From NCBI RefSeq assembly GCF_004125265.1, contig NZ_RDTE01000003.1:8494001-8558000 (forward strand): a DNA stretch of 64,000 nucleotides, given 5' to 3'. Below the pieces are notes generated by a model. It searched no databases, was not told where the DNA came from, and saw only the letters and a program-made list of their open reading frames with translations. Source of the stretch: Streptomyces lydicus (GTDB lineage: Bacteria > Actinomycetota > Actinomycetes > Streptomycetales > Streptomycetaceae). The position numbers and the translations under genes are program-made. Below are positions 1 to 8,881 of this stretch, piece by piece; position 1 is the stretch's first letter, and each line of letters starts with the position of its first letter.

Positions 1-180
1 GGGCGTGGTGTGGTGGTCCTGGCGGCGGCGGGCCGATGTGCGGCCGCTCGGGGACCGCACCAACTCCGGTGCGGTGTACGCCGACTGGAAGCGCCGATAC
101 CCAGGGCTCGACCGAACGTGGTGTCGGGCTGAAAGCGGTGCCGGACCGAAAGCGGTGCCCGGCCGATGGCCGTGCCCGGT

Positions 181-1668
181 TCAGGCGACCCAGCGCGCTC
201 GGCGGGTGGCGGACGACGGTGAAAGCCCCTCCGTGAGGGCGGCGGCCATGCGGTGCACGGCCTCGCGCAGGGTCTCCGGCGAGGTGGTGTAGGGGATACG
301 CAGGCGCTGTTCGAACAGGCCGGGATCGGTGCCGAAGTACGCACCGCCCTCGATCCGTACCCCGTAGTCCAGGGCCCGTTCGGCCAGCGCCGAGGAGAGG
401 GGCGCGCCGAGGTCCACCCACAACGACAGTCCGCCGGGCGGCAGTTGCCAGGTCCACTGCGGCAGGTGCTCGGTCAGCGCCGCGGCCAGAGCGGCGCGCT
501 GTCCGCGCAGCTGTTCCAGGCGGGCCGGCAACAGTTCCCCGGCACGGTCCAGGAGCGGGACGGCCAGCAGCTGGTCCAGCACCGAGCCGCCCATATCGGT
601 GGCGGCTCGCTGGCCGGCGAGTTCGGTGACGAGCTGCGCGGGGGCACGCACCCAGCCCATGCGCAGACCGCCCCAGTGCGTCTTGCTCATCGAGCCGATG
701 GTGATGACCTGGCCGGCCCCGCCGGGGGTGGCGCGGGAGGCGAACGGCGGCGGGGCCGGGACGTCGAGGGCGAGGTCGGCCAGGGTCTCGTCGACGACCA
801 GCCAGGCGCCGGAGCGCTCCGCGGCGCGCAGCATGCGGACGCGCTCCTCGTCGGGCATGAGGCAGCCGGTCGGATTGTGGAAGTCGGGGAGCAGATAGGC
901 CAGTTGGGGAACCGTCTGGCGGAAGGTCGACTCGGTGATCTCGATGTCCCAGCCGGTGTCGGTCACCGGGACCGACAGGGTGCGCAGCCGGGCGCGGCGC
1001 ATGGCCTCCAGGGCGTTCGGGTAGGACGGGTTCTCGACCATGACCCGGTCACCGGGCCGGCACAGCAGCCCCAGGACGAGCGTGAGCGCGTGCTGGGCGC
1101 CGGCGGTCACCAGGATCTGTTCGGGGATCGTGGCCAGTCCCCGCCGGGTGAAGCGCTCGGCGACGGCGGCGCGCAACTCCGGGAGGCCGTACGGGTGGTA
1201 GCCGGGGGTGTGCGCGTGCTCGGCCAGCCGCGGGGCGACCTGGGCGAGGGCGTCGAGGAGCGTCCGCTCCGGCAGTCCGGGGGCGGCGCTGGCCAGGTCG
1301 ATCGCGGTGTCCTGGGGCCCGAGGAGCCGTGCGATGCCGCTGGGGGCCCGTCCCTCCGGAAGGGCCGTCCAGGTACCGGAGCCCTGGCGGCTGTGCGCGT
1401 AGCCGCTCTCGCGCAGCAGGTCGTACACGGCGGTGACGGTGGCCCTGCTGGTGTGCAGGGCCGTGGCCAGCTCCCGTTCGGCGGGGAGCCTGACGTGCAG
1501 CGCGATGCGTCCGTCGAGGATCAGCGCACTGATCGCCCTGGCCAGGTGGCGGTAGGCCGGCCGGGCCTCTGCCGGGTCGGGCAGCATCGCGGCGAGCTGT
1601 CGGCCGCCCAGGCTCCGGTCGGCGCGGTCCGCCCGGTCCGTGTGCGGGGACCGATGCCGGTCGGCCAT
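181..1668 (-). CDS. MocR/PdxR-type GntR regulator with aminotransferase domain
   Basis: A 495-residue cytoplasmic transcription regulator of the MocR subfamily. Residues about 36-105 form a GntR winged helix (LPAERELATALHTSRATV). Residues about 120-480 form a fold-type I aminotransferase domain. The PLP lysine is K329 in SMSKTHWGG, and the NPTG motif (FHNPTG) is also present. Family knowledge: these proteins sense PLP or an amino-acid-PLP adduct and regulate vitamin B6, GABA or membrane-protein genes, often a divergent neighbour. No obvious divergent target lies here; the next gene is on the same strand. The ATG at 1668 has GGGAGAG about 6 nt upstream. The effector is unknown. Confidence 0.9.
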   Translation of the reverse strand: MADRHRSPHTDRADRADRSLGGRQLAAMLPDPAEARPAYRHLARAISALILDGRIALHVRLPAERELATALHTSRATVTAVYDLLRESGYAHSRQGSGTWTALPEGRAPSGIARLLGPQDTAIDLASAAPGLPERTLLDALAQVAPRLAEHAHTPGYHPYGLPELRAAVAERFTRRGLATIPEQILVTAGAQHALTLVLGLLCRPGDRVMVENPSYPNALEAMRRARLRTLSVPVTDTGWDIEITESTFRQTVPQLAYLLPDFHNPTGCLMPDEERVRMLRAAERSGAWLVVDETLADLALDVPAPPPFASRATPGGAGQVITIGSMSKTHWGGLRMGWVRAPAQLVTELAGQRAATDMGGSVLDQLLAVPLLDRAGELLPARLEQLRGQRAALAAALTEHLPQWTWQLPPGGLSLWVDLGAPLSSALAERALDYGVRIEGGAYFGTDPGLFEQRLRIPYTTSPETLREAVHRMAAALTEGLSPSSATRRARWVA

Positions 1669-1882
1669 GCCACTCTCCCGGGATCGGTCGTGCTCACCAG
1701 GTCAATGACTCTACAGAGGCGGCAGGTTGGCCGTCAGGCGCAGGGGCCTGTTCAGGGTTGGTCCCTCTCCTCAGGCCCTGCTCGGCTGCCGGGGCGGTGC
1801 CGCACGCACTCCGCACCCCGCGGCGAAGCAGGGCTGTCCGTGGCGGCGTTGCCCCGTGGCCGTGACACCCGGCCGGCGCGTC

Positions 1883-2647
1883 TCAGCCCCGCAGGGCATC
1901 CTGCAGAAGCGCGGCGATCAGGGCGTGCCCCGTCTCCCCCTGCCAGTGGGCTGCGCCCCTTCCGCCCGGTGAGCTGACTGTCAGCTCGATGAGCTCCGTG
2001 CCCTCGGAGCGGGGACTGCGCCGGACCTCGCACCTGCTGTTCCGGGCGGCGCGCGCCCTCTCCCGCAGTTCGCTCTCGAGGTCTTTGCCGCACTGTTCGC
2101 GGGCCAGGTCCCCTGCCGTCCGGCCCCACGTATCGGTGAGTCGGGGGTCGGCGCCGTGGCACAGCAGGGCCCGTACCACCGCGATCGATCCCCGCTCGGC
2201 CGCCGCCATCAACGGGGTCCGGTCGCGATGGCGCGCGTGGGGATCGGCATCCGCCTCGAGCAGCAGCCGGGCGGTCCGGTGGTGGCCGCAGGAGGCCGCC
2301 CACATCAGAGGGGAGTAGGCGGTGCCGTCATCCTCCCGCCGGTCGGGGTCGGCACCGTGGGTGAGCAGTTCGCGCACCACCTCGACGTGGTCCCAGCACG
2401 CCGCCGCACACAGCGGCAGACCCGAACTGCCCGGCTCTCCCCGGCTCTCCGCATCGGGCGGGGCGCCCGCTTCCAGGAGCAGTCGCACCAGGTCCGTGTG
2501 GCCGCTCACCGCGGCAAGGTACAACGGCGTCTCCCCGTCGGCGCTCGCGACGGACGGAGAAGCCCCCTGCCGCAAGAGCGCGTCCACCCGGTGCACCTTC
2601 CCCCTCTCGACGGCGGTGATGAGTCGTTGGGTCGACGACGTGGTCAT
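1883..2647 (-). CDS. Ankyrin repeat protein
   Basis: A 254-residue protein built mostly of about five ankyrin repeats (residues about 10-190). Typical blocks are GETPLYLAAVSGHTDLVRLL, TPLMAAAERGSIAVVRALL and the loop motif HGADP. There is no signal peptide or membrane segment, so it is probably a cytoplasmic protein-binding scaffold. The C-terminal 65 residues are not repetitive and are basic, then acidic. The start at 2647 has GAGGAAGGA about 6 nt upstream. The binding partner cannot be inferred from the neighbours. Confidence 0.85.
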   Translation of the reverse strand: MTTSSTQRLITAVERGKVHRVDALLRQGASPSVASADGETPLYLAAVSGHTDLVRLLLEAGAPPDAESRGEPGSSGLPLCAAACWDHVEVVRELLTHGADPDRREDDGTAYSPLMWAASCGHHRTARLLLEADADPHARHRDRTPLMAAAERGSIAVVRALLCHGADPRLTDTWGRTAGDLAREQCGKDLESELRERARAARNSRCEVRRSPRSEGTELIELTVSSPGGRGAAHWQGETGHALIAALLQDALRG

Positions 2648-2968
2648 GCGGTGTCCTTCCTCGGGGGCGTCATCGGTCCGCGCCCCGGCCCTTCAGACGC
2701 TGCTCCCGCGGTTCTCCGGCATCGGCGAGGCACCCCGTCTGCGGCCCGCGTCTGCCGCCCACGTCTGCCGCCCGCGGCCGCACTCGTGGATGACGTCCCG
2801 CAGCGCCGAACCGGCCGTCGTACGGCGGGAGACGTCACCGAGGACGGCAACCCGGACAGGCACGTCGTCGAGGGTCTGCGGGGTGGTCGTCACGGAGGCC
2901 GAGGCTAACCGCAGGTGCCGTGGGTGTCGACGTAATTCTCCGCGCGGCGGCTGCGGTTGCCGGGCGGT
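2648..2968. other. 321-bp gap, no supported gene
   Basis: This lies between the ankyrin gene start and the end of the TetR gene, both leftward. It holds the promoter side of the ankyrin gene. A 66-codon leftward frame (2693-2893) has a protein-like N-terminus but no ribosome site and degenerates into Arg/Ala-rich sequence, so it is not called. Confidence 0.5.
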
Positions 2969-3577
2969 TCACCCACCGTCCGGGAAGAGCCGGTCCAGGT
3001 GGTGGCGGAGGACCGCCGCTGCGGCGTCCGGAGTGCGCTGGCCCACCAGGACGCTGGTGCCCAGGCCCGCCGACAGGGCGAGGAGGCTGATGGCCTCCGT
3101 GCGTACGTCCGTGCCGGGCGGGGTCAGGCCGGCCTCGCGCGCCCGCTCCAACTGGTCGGCCACCACGTCCTCGGCGGCATCGGGGCCGTCGATGAACGGC
3201 TGGGCGGCCAGTGTCTCGTCCGTCACGGAGAGCACGGCGTAGGCGGTGTAGACGAGGTGGAAAGCCCGGCTCTCCTCGTCGCGGGGGAGTGCTTCGAGGA
3301 GGATGGCCTCGATCGTCCCGCGTGGTCCCGGGGCGTGGCCGGCGGCCCGGACCCGGTCGGCGATACGGGCCCCGAGCCCGGTGGTCAGCTGCTGCAATCC
3401 GTGCAGCAGCAGCTTCTCCTTGGTTTCGAAGTAGTACTGCACCAGCCGCAGGGACACCCCCGCTTCGGCCGCCACCTCGCGCATCCCGATGGCGTGCAAA
3501 CCGCGCCGCCCGGCGACCCGGATCAGCGCCTCGGCGATCTGGGTGCGCCGCTCTTCGTGGTCCACGCGCTTCGGCAT
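2969..3577 (-). CDS. TetR/AcrR family transcriptional regulator
   Basis: A 202-residue repressor-type regulator. The TetR N-terminal helix-turn-helix spans about residues 10-56 (MREVAAEAGVSLRLVQYYF, followed by ETKEKLL). The remainder is the helical ligand-binding and dimer domain. It is divergent from the alpha/beta hydrolase that starts at 3700. The 122-bp gap between them carries an imperfect dyad (3632-3669) that is a good candidate operator, so this gene probably controls itself and the hydrolase. The start at 3577 has a GGAGGG-like site about 9 nt upstream. The ligand is unknown. Confidence 0.9.
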   Translation of the reverse strand: MPKRVDHEERRTQIAEALIRVAGRRGLHAIGMREVAAEAGVSLRLVQYYFETKEKLLLHGLQQLTTGLGARIADRVRAAGHAPGPRGTIEAILLEALPRDEESRAFHLVYTAYAVLSVTDETLAAQPFIDGPDAAEDVVADQLERAREAGLTPPGTDVRTEAISLLALSAGLGTSVLVGQRTPDAAAAVLRHHLDRLFPDGG

Positions 3578-3631
3578 CAGCCCGTGCCCTCCGCCTCGTT
3601 CGTTCCGTTCCGGCCTGCGGGATCGGCTACA

Positions 3632-3669
3632 TGGTACCGCTGTACCACTTTAGTGATACGGTGGTATCA
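3632..3669. promoter_or_regulatory. Candidate TetR operator, inverted repeat
   Basis: Two 17-nt half sites (3632-3648 and 3653-3669) are inverted copies matching at 13 of 17 positions around a 4-nt centre. They lie between the divergent TetR gene and the hydrolase, just upstream of the hydrolase ribosome site at 3685-3690. Each half has a GGTAC/GTACC or GGTATC core. Binding by the adjacent regulator is inferred. Confidence 0.6.
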
Positions 3670-3699
3670 TTAAAACCCGCTGTCAGGAGGTGGCCTGCC

Positions 3700-4644
3700 G
3701 TGCCCGGCACCAGGACGCAAGACCGCAACCCCGCCGTCGGCCGCTATGTGAACGAGGCCATGCGCGACCGGTACTTCGCCGCGTGCGACGCCGTCTACGC
3801 CCTGGGGCCGGCCCCGGACGGGGAGTGCGACGTGGAGACCCGCTTCGGGACCACCCACGTCTACCGGTACGGCCCGACGGAGCCCGGCGCCGCCTCCCGC
3901 ACTCCGGTGGTCCTGGTGCACGGCGCCGGCGGCAACTCGTCGATGTGGTACCCGAACGTCGCCGCCTTGAGCGCGCAGCGCACGGTCTATGCGATGGACA
4001 CCCCCGGCGATCCGGGCCGCAGCGTGCAGCGCGAACCGATCCATCAGCCCGAACGCGCCGCCCAGTGGCTCGACGAGACGCTCGAAGCACTCGGACTCGA
4101 CCGGGTCCACCTCATCGGGTCCTCCTACGGCGGATGGCTCACGTTGAACCAGGCGCTGCACCGGCCCGGACGGCTGGCCTCGGGCACCCTGCTGGATCCG
4201 GGCGGCCTGGAGAAGGTCGGCCTGCGGTTCTTCGCCTGGATCTTCGTCAGCCTCTTCGCGACCTGCGCCCCGAAGGCGCTGCGTCCACGTCTCGCCGCCT
4301 GGCTCGCCCAGCCGGTCCTGGTGGTGCCGGAACTGCGCGCGATGGTGCGGCTCGGCGTGCGCGCCCACCGCATCCGCCGCCCCTCACCGCTTCCCCTCAC
4401 CGAAGCCGAACTGCGCAGTATCCGTACCCCGCTCTACCTGCTGCTCGGGAAGCGGAGCCTGATGGTGCACCCGCAACGGCAGCAGGAGCGCGTCCCGCGC
4501 CTGGTGCCCGGCGCCCGCGTCGAGATCGTCGCCGACACCGGCCACGGGCCGCAGATCGACCATGCGGAGTCGGCCAACGGCCGGATGGTGGGCTTCCTGG
4601 ACTCGGTGGACGCACTCGGGCAGCCTCAGCGGCCGGGGGCTTGA
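3700..4644 (+). CDS. Alpha/beta hydrolase
   Basis: A 314-residue cytoplasmic alpha/beta hydrolase. The oxyanion motif is HGAGGNSSMW, the nucleophile elbow is G-S-S-Y-G with Ser142, and the catalytic His is in DTGHGPQ near residue 281. Substrate is unknown; the family includes esterases, C-C hydrolases and dehalogenase-like enzymes. The GTG start at 3700 was chosen because a perfect AGGAGG (3685-3690) lies 9 nt upstream. Longer in-frame versions would run through the operator. It is likely repressed by the divergent TetR protein. Its last 19 bp overlap the 3' end of the convergent glycosyltransferase gene. Confidence 0.88.
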   Translation: MPGTRTQDRNPAVGRYVNEAMRDRYFAACDAVYALGPAPDGECDVETRFGTTHVYRYGPTEPGAASRTPVVLVHGAGGNSSMWYPNVAALSAQRTVYAMDTPGDPGRSVQREPIHQPERAAQWLDETLEALGLDRVHLIGSSYGGWLTLNQALHRPGRLASGTLLDPGGLEKVGLRFFAWIFVSLFATCAPKALRPRLAAWLAQPVLVVPELRAMVRLGVRAHRIRRPSPLPLTEAELRSIRTPLYLLLGKRSLMVHPQRQQERVPRLVPGARVEIVADTGHGPQIDHAESANGRMVGFLDSVDALGQPQRPGA

Positions 4645-5894
4645 TCGCCCCTGCGGTCTCCTCCCGCTCCGCGCTCGACCGCCGCCAGCACCCGGCCGGC
4701 GCCGTCCTCCGTGCCCAGCAACGCCGCCACCTGGCGGGCGCGATGACGGTATCGGGGCTCGCGCACCGCCTTCCCCACGGCGGCCGCGAGGTTTTCTGCG
4801 GTCAGCCGCTGGAAGGGGATCCTCCCGGGGCTGACGCCGAGGGACATCAGACGTGACGCCCAGAAGGGCTGGTCCAGCATCATGGGAACGGGGACCGCCG
4901 GCACGCCCGCGCGCAGGCCGGCCGCCGTGGTTCCGGCCCCCGCATGGTGGACGACGGCTGCCATCTGCGGAAACAGCCGGGCGTGCGGGACCTCGCCCAC
5001 CGTCAGGACGTCGTCCCCCTCGACCGACAGGCCCGCCCGGCTCGACTGGACGACACCGCGTACCCCGGCGAGCCGCAAGGCGCGTGCCAGGAGGCGTCCC
5101 AGTCGCTCCGGGTCGCCGGGCGTCATGCTGCCGAAGCCCACGAAGACCGGTGGCGGACCGGCCCGGAGGAAATCCGCCAGCCTGGATTCCGGTGCCCAGC
5201 CGGGGACTTCCGACGGCCACCAGTAGCCCGCCACCTCCAGCCCCGGCCGCCAGTCGGCGGGCCGGGGGACCACTGCCGGGCTGAATCCGTGGTGGACCGG
5301 CCAGGTGGCCCGGCGCCGCTCCAGGGCCTCCCGTGTCACGCCCAGCCGGCGCTGCAGATGGCGCACCCCGGGAGCGAAGGCCCGGGTCAGCAGCGACTGC
5401 GCGCACTGCCCCAGCGCCCGGTTGGCGAGCGGCCCCCACGACGGCACGTCGAAGATGACCGGAGGGAACTCCCGGGTGGGCTCCAGGGGCTGCAAGAACA
5501 CCCCGGCGCACGGCAGTTGCAGCCCCTCCGCCGCCACCAGCCCCAGGGGAGCCAGGCTGCTGGAGAACAACAGGACCTCGGCACCCGAGGCACAGGCCTC
5601 GGCTACCGCGTCGGCCATCTCCGGCGCCAATTCCCTTGCCAGCCGCATCTGTTCGGCCTTGGAGAGGCCGGCGCCCCTGCCCGGCCCCTGCCCTGGTGTG
5701 TCCTTTGCTCCGGACGTGGCGTACCGGTCGAGCGGAAGCGGGTGGAAGCCCAGCCCGCTGCGGCGTACGAGCTCGGCCGAGCGTGCATGGGTGGCCATCA
5801 CCACCCGGTGTCCGGCGCGATGCAGCCGGGCCCCCAGGCCGGTGTAAGGAGCGACGTCCCCGTGCGAACCCGCGGTAGCGATCAGGATGTGCAT
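4626..5894 (-). CDS. MGT-type glycosyltransferase (GT1/GT28-like)
   Basis: A 422-residue GT-B glycosyltransferase of the macrolide/sterol type. The N-terminus MHILIATAGSHGDVAPYTGL is the usual first Rossmann strand and loop. The C-terminal half has the nucleotide-sugar signature HHAGAGTTAAGLRAGVP and then PMMLDQPFWASRL. The family transfers an activated sugar to lipids, polyketides or other small acceptors; donor and acceptor here are unknown. The start is placed at the ATG at 5894 because this N-terminus is canonical, while the upstream in-frame stretch is Arg-rich and non-conserved. It is the last gene of a leftward trio with a methyltransferase and an acyltransferase. Confidence 0.88.
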   Translation of the reverse strand: MHILIATAGSHGDVAPYTGLGARLHRAGHRVVMATHARSAELVRRSGLGFHPLPLDRYATSGAKDTPGQGPGRGAGLSKAEQMRLARELAPEMADAVAEACASGAEVLLFSSSLAPLGLVAAEGLQLPCAGVFLQPLEPTREFPPVIFDVPSWGPLANRALGQCAQSLLTRAFAPGVRHLQRRLGVTREALERRRATWPVHHGFSPAVVPRPADWRPGLEVAGYWWPSEVPGWAPESRLADFLRAGPPPVFVGFGSMTPGDPERLGRLLARALRLAGVRGVVQSSRAGLSVEGDDVLTVGEVPHARLFPQMAAVVHHAGAGTTAAGLRAGVPAVPVPMMLDQPFWASRLMSLGVSPGRIPFQRLTAENLAAAVGKAVREPRYRHRARQVAALLGTEDGAGRVLAAVERGAGGDRRGDQAPGR

Positions 5895-6075
5895 GGTCGG
5901 CAGTGTCCCGTTCCGTCGGCTGCGGCGATTCCGGCTGCGACCGGCTTCACTCCGGCGGCGTAACCGCCGCAATTCCGTGTGGAGCCGAACGCGGGCGAAA
6001 TCTCCCGCAGTGGTGTGGTGGACGAGGGCCGGGTGACCTCCCCGCGGGCGCCTCGGCGGCATCCCGGCGCGGTGG

Positions 6076-7134
6076 TCAGTCGCGGCGTGCGATCACCCGG
6101 TAGGCGTTGGACAGCCGGGTGCGCCGTGTGAAGGGAGCCAGCAGGAGGTCGAGCCCGATGAGGACGAGGAGCACGGGGGCGACGGCCGACAGGGAGAGCC
6201 CACGGACCCAGCGGCTCACCCGCCCCGGCCTGCGGGGCAGCCAGGGCAGATCCTCGCTCGGCAGGACGGATTTGAGCAGGTTCACCGCCGCGGACGTCAG
6301 ATCGGTGGGGACATGCGGCTCGTGCCGGTCGGTGGCCACGACGGTGAATCCCTGCTCGGCCAGTGCGCTGCACAGGTTGTCCAGGGGGACGAAGTGCAAA
6401 TGCTGCGGCTGGAGCCACGGCCCCCACCACTGGCCGAGCAGACGGGCGGAAGCGGATTCCGGGTCGGGCACCTCCACCAGAAGGTGACCGCCGGGCCGGA
6501 GCGCGGTGTGGGCGGCGGCCAGTTCCTGCCGTGGTGCCAGGGTGTGTTCCAGATAGTGATGCATGCTCACCACGTCGTACTGACAGGCCAATTGACCGGC
6601 CAGCCCGACGAAGGACCCCCGGTAGGCCCGGGAGATACGGCCCTTGCGTGCGGCGATCTCGACGCCCTCGCCCCAGTCGAGCCCGTGGAACCGGGTGCCC
6701 GGATGGATCTTCCGGGCCTCGGCGCAGAAGTGGCCGTGACCGGTTCCCACGTCCAGCCACTGTGACGGGCGGCCGAACGGGAGCAGTGCCCGGGCGCGGG
6801 CCCGGTAGAGCCTCACCGCGAGGGGCGAGCGGGCCAGCCGGGCCATCGTCGCCTCGCCCAGGCCGTCGTAACAGTCCCGGTAGTAGAAATCCAGGCCGTC
6901 CGCGCTCAGCCGGGGATTCTGGAACACGTGCCCGCAACTGCGGCACTGGTCGAGTACGAACGTCCCGGGCTTGTGCTGGGGGTGGTCGGTGGTGCGCAGG
7001 CGCCCGCGCAGCCGGGAGGAGGTGCACCAAGGACACGTGGTGCGCCGTGGTTCGAAGAACCGCTCCAGCCCGTGCGCCAGCTCGTCCTGGTACCGGTGCC
7101 GGTGGGCGGCGATCTGCTCGCTTCGCATACTCAT
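6076..7134 (-). CDS. Class I SAM-dependent methyltransferase with N-terminal zinc ribbon
   Basis: A 352-residue protein. Residues about 28-65 carry two CxxC pairs (CPWC and CRSC), a zinc-ribbon-like module seen in sugar and natural-product methyltransferases. The SAM-binding motif WLDVGTGHGHFC follows near residue 120, then a methyltransferase_23-like core (MHHYLEHT, LRPGGHLLVEVPD). The C-terminus has one hydrophobic segment (APVLLVLIGLDLLLAPF) suggesting membrane attachment. The start at 7134 was chosen by the N-terminus MSMRSEQIAAHRHRYQ. Upstream in-frame sequence is low-complexity. It sits between the acyltransferase and glycosyltransferase genes, which suggests work on the same glycan or lipid-linked product. 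Confidence 0.85.
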   Translation of the reverse strand: MSMRSEQIAAHRHRYQDELAHGLERFFEPRRTTCPWCTSSRLRGRLRTTDHPQHKPGTFVLDQCRSCGHVFQNPRLSADGLDFYYRDCYDGLGEATMARLARSPLAVRLYRARARALLPFGRPSQWLDVGTGHGHFCAEARKIHPGTRFHGLDWGEGVEIAARKGRISRAYRGSFVGLAGQLACQYDVVSMHHYLEHTLAPRQELAAAHTALRPGGHLLVEVPDPESASARLLGQWWGPWLQPQHLHFVPLDNLCSALAEQGFTVVATDRHEPHVPTDLTSAAVNLLKSVLPSEDLPWLPRRPGRVSRWVRGLSLSAVAPVLLVLIGLDLLLAPFTRRTRLSNAYRVIARRD

Positions 7135-7259
7135 TTGGGGGGCTTCTTTCCGATGTGGTCCTGAGGGGGAGCGCGGCCACCGTGCGGAGGGCGGGTGGGG
7201 CGCCGGGCCGCTCCGGGGCCCGGGCGCGCACCGTACGGACGCCGGAACGCCCGGGTGCG

Positions 7260-8450
7260 CTACGCGGTGGCGGCACGGGGGCGGGCACGGCGGGGCACGG
7301 AGAAGCGCCGTACGCACGGCCGTTCCACCCCCGCATACAGCAGCCACGAGGTCAGCAGCACGACGGGCAGGCCGGCCAGGACCACGGCGAGGTTGCTCCA
7401 TCCATGACCCGTCAACGACAGGTACAGCAACCCCAGCACCATGAAGTGGACGAGATACATGGCGTAGGAGATCTCACCGAGGAACACCAGGACAGGCATG
7501 CGCAGCAGCGACTTTCTGCCGCGCAGGTCCAGCTCGGCGGTCGCGTGCACGAGCGTGGCGAGCGGGATCACGGTCGAGGCCGCGTACAGGAAGCTGTGCG
7601 GGAGATACGCGGAGTTCACCACGATCGCGCTGATGACGCCCAGAGCGGCCGGGAGAACACCGATGCGCGGAATCCGCACTCCCGTCATGGAGAGACGGGC
7701 CAGCATCATGCCGAGGACGAATTCGGGCAGCCGCGTGATCGGCAGCATGTACAAGGACCAGTATCCGGGAAAGGGCGGTCCGCCCGGGTTGAGGACGAAC
7801 TCGTAGAGCACCGGGCAGGCCCAGACGACCGCGACCGCCCCACCCGCCCCGATCAGCAGTCCACGGCGTGACAGCCGCTCGACATACGGCAGCAGCAGGG
7901 GGAAGAGAAGGTAGAAAAACCCTTCGGCGGCCAGTGACCAGGAAACCGGATTACCCGCGGAGACAAAGCGCTGGCTGGGAACCCAGGTGTTCACCAGAAA
8001 GAGGCTGGACAGGTTCGCCGGCCATCCGGAACCGTGCGTTGCCGTCCCTCCGGCACAGACCAGCGCGGCCATGATCACGCACCAGGTCAGTACGTGATTG
8101 GGCAGAATCTTGGCGGCCCGGCGCCGCCAGAAGGCACGTGCGGTGTCGGTCGGGCGGGCGGAATGCGTCAGCACATAGCCGCCGAGAATGAAGAAGAGCG
8201 AAACCGAACTCGCCCCGACCCATACCTCGGGCCCCAGGGTCCGGGCCAGGTGAGGGTTGATCAGCAGCGCGCTGTGGGTGTAGACGACGCCGCCCGCAGC
8301 GGCGAACCGCAGACCGGTCAGAGAAGGCAACTGCCGGGGCCGGCCCGCTCGTGTGCCGCCCTGCGCCGACGGCTCCGGCGCGCCGATGCGGCCGACGACG
8401 CGGCCGGCCGTCGCGGTGGAGGGGGACGACGGTCCGGGGAGATCGTGCAC
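7260..8450 (-). CDS. Acyltransferase-3 family membrane protein (OafA-like)
   Basis: A 396-residue integral membrane O-acyltransferase with about ten hydrophobic segments. The N-terminal family motif LTGLRFAAAGGVVYTHS carries the conserved Arg and His. FFILGGYVLTHS and FVLGMMLARL are also typical. Such enzymes acylate sugars or antibiotics using acyl-CoA. The GTG start at 8450 is supported by a perfect AGGAGG 6 nt upstream, which excludes the longer Arg/Pro-rich extension. It is the first gene of the leftward operon with the methyltransferase and glycosyltransferase. Confidence 0.87.
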   Translation of the reverse strand: MHDLPGPSSPSTATAGRVVGRIGAPEPSAQGGTRAGRPRQLPSLTGLRFAAAGGVVYTHSALLINPHLARTLGPEVWVGASSVSLFFILGGYVLTHSARPTDTARAFWRRRAAKILPNHVLTWCVIMAALVCAGGTATHGSGWPANLSSLFLVNTWVPSQRFVSAGNPVSWSLAAEGFFYLLFPLLLPYVERLSRRGLLIGAGGAVAVVWACPVLYEFVLNPGGPPFPGYWSLYMLPITRLPEFVLGMMLARLSMTGVRIPRIGVLPAALGVISAIVVNSAYLPHSFLYAASTVIPLATLVHATAELDLRGRKSLLRMPVLVFLGEISYAMYLVHFMVLGLLYLSLTGHGWSNLAVVLAGLPVVLLTSWLLYAGVERPCVRRFSVPRRARPRAATA

Positions 8451-8881
8451 GAGTGGCCTCCTGCGGGAACGACCGGGCCCATGACCACCACGCGGATGCA
8501 CGGGGGTGCGCGGAGGGGGTCGCCGGGGGATCGGTGGAAAGGACTGATCCAGCCCGTGCGGAGGAATGGGCGGCCCGTCGCGCGGATACCTCGATTGACC
8601 CACCGCTCTACGCCCGTGCCTAGGGAGGGCGACCCGATTTCACTCATACGGCCCAGGGGCAGGCCCTGGAGCGTCGTAAGTCCCGCCCGCAGCAATGCCC
8701 GTAGCCGGCGTGACCCGCCTGGCATCCCTTGGGTGATTCCCCGGCCGTACAGGTGATTCCTGCGGACCCGTGGCCGGGCGGGTGGAGCGCGAAGCAGCCG
8801 GAGGGAAAGAATGACGTCGTTCCGCCGTGCCGTGCACACCGGCTGTCCGGGGGCGCCGATCACCCTCAAAGAGGTCTTGAG
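8451..8881. other. 431-bp divergent promoter region
   Basis: This separates the leftward acyltransferase operon from the rightward protease gene and must carry both promoters. Open frames across it are basic and low in complexity. I see no clear -10/-35 pair or dyad that I would name. Confidence 0.5.

Noticed and set aside
2693..2893. A 66-codon leftward frame with a plausible N-terminus (LDDVPVRVAVLGDV).
   Set aside because: No ribosome site, and the second half is repetitive Arg-rich sequence. It might be a gene remnant but cannot be supported.
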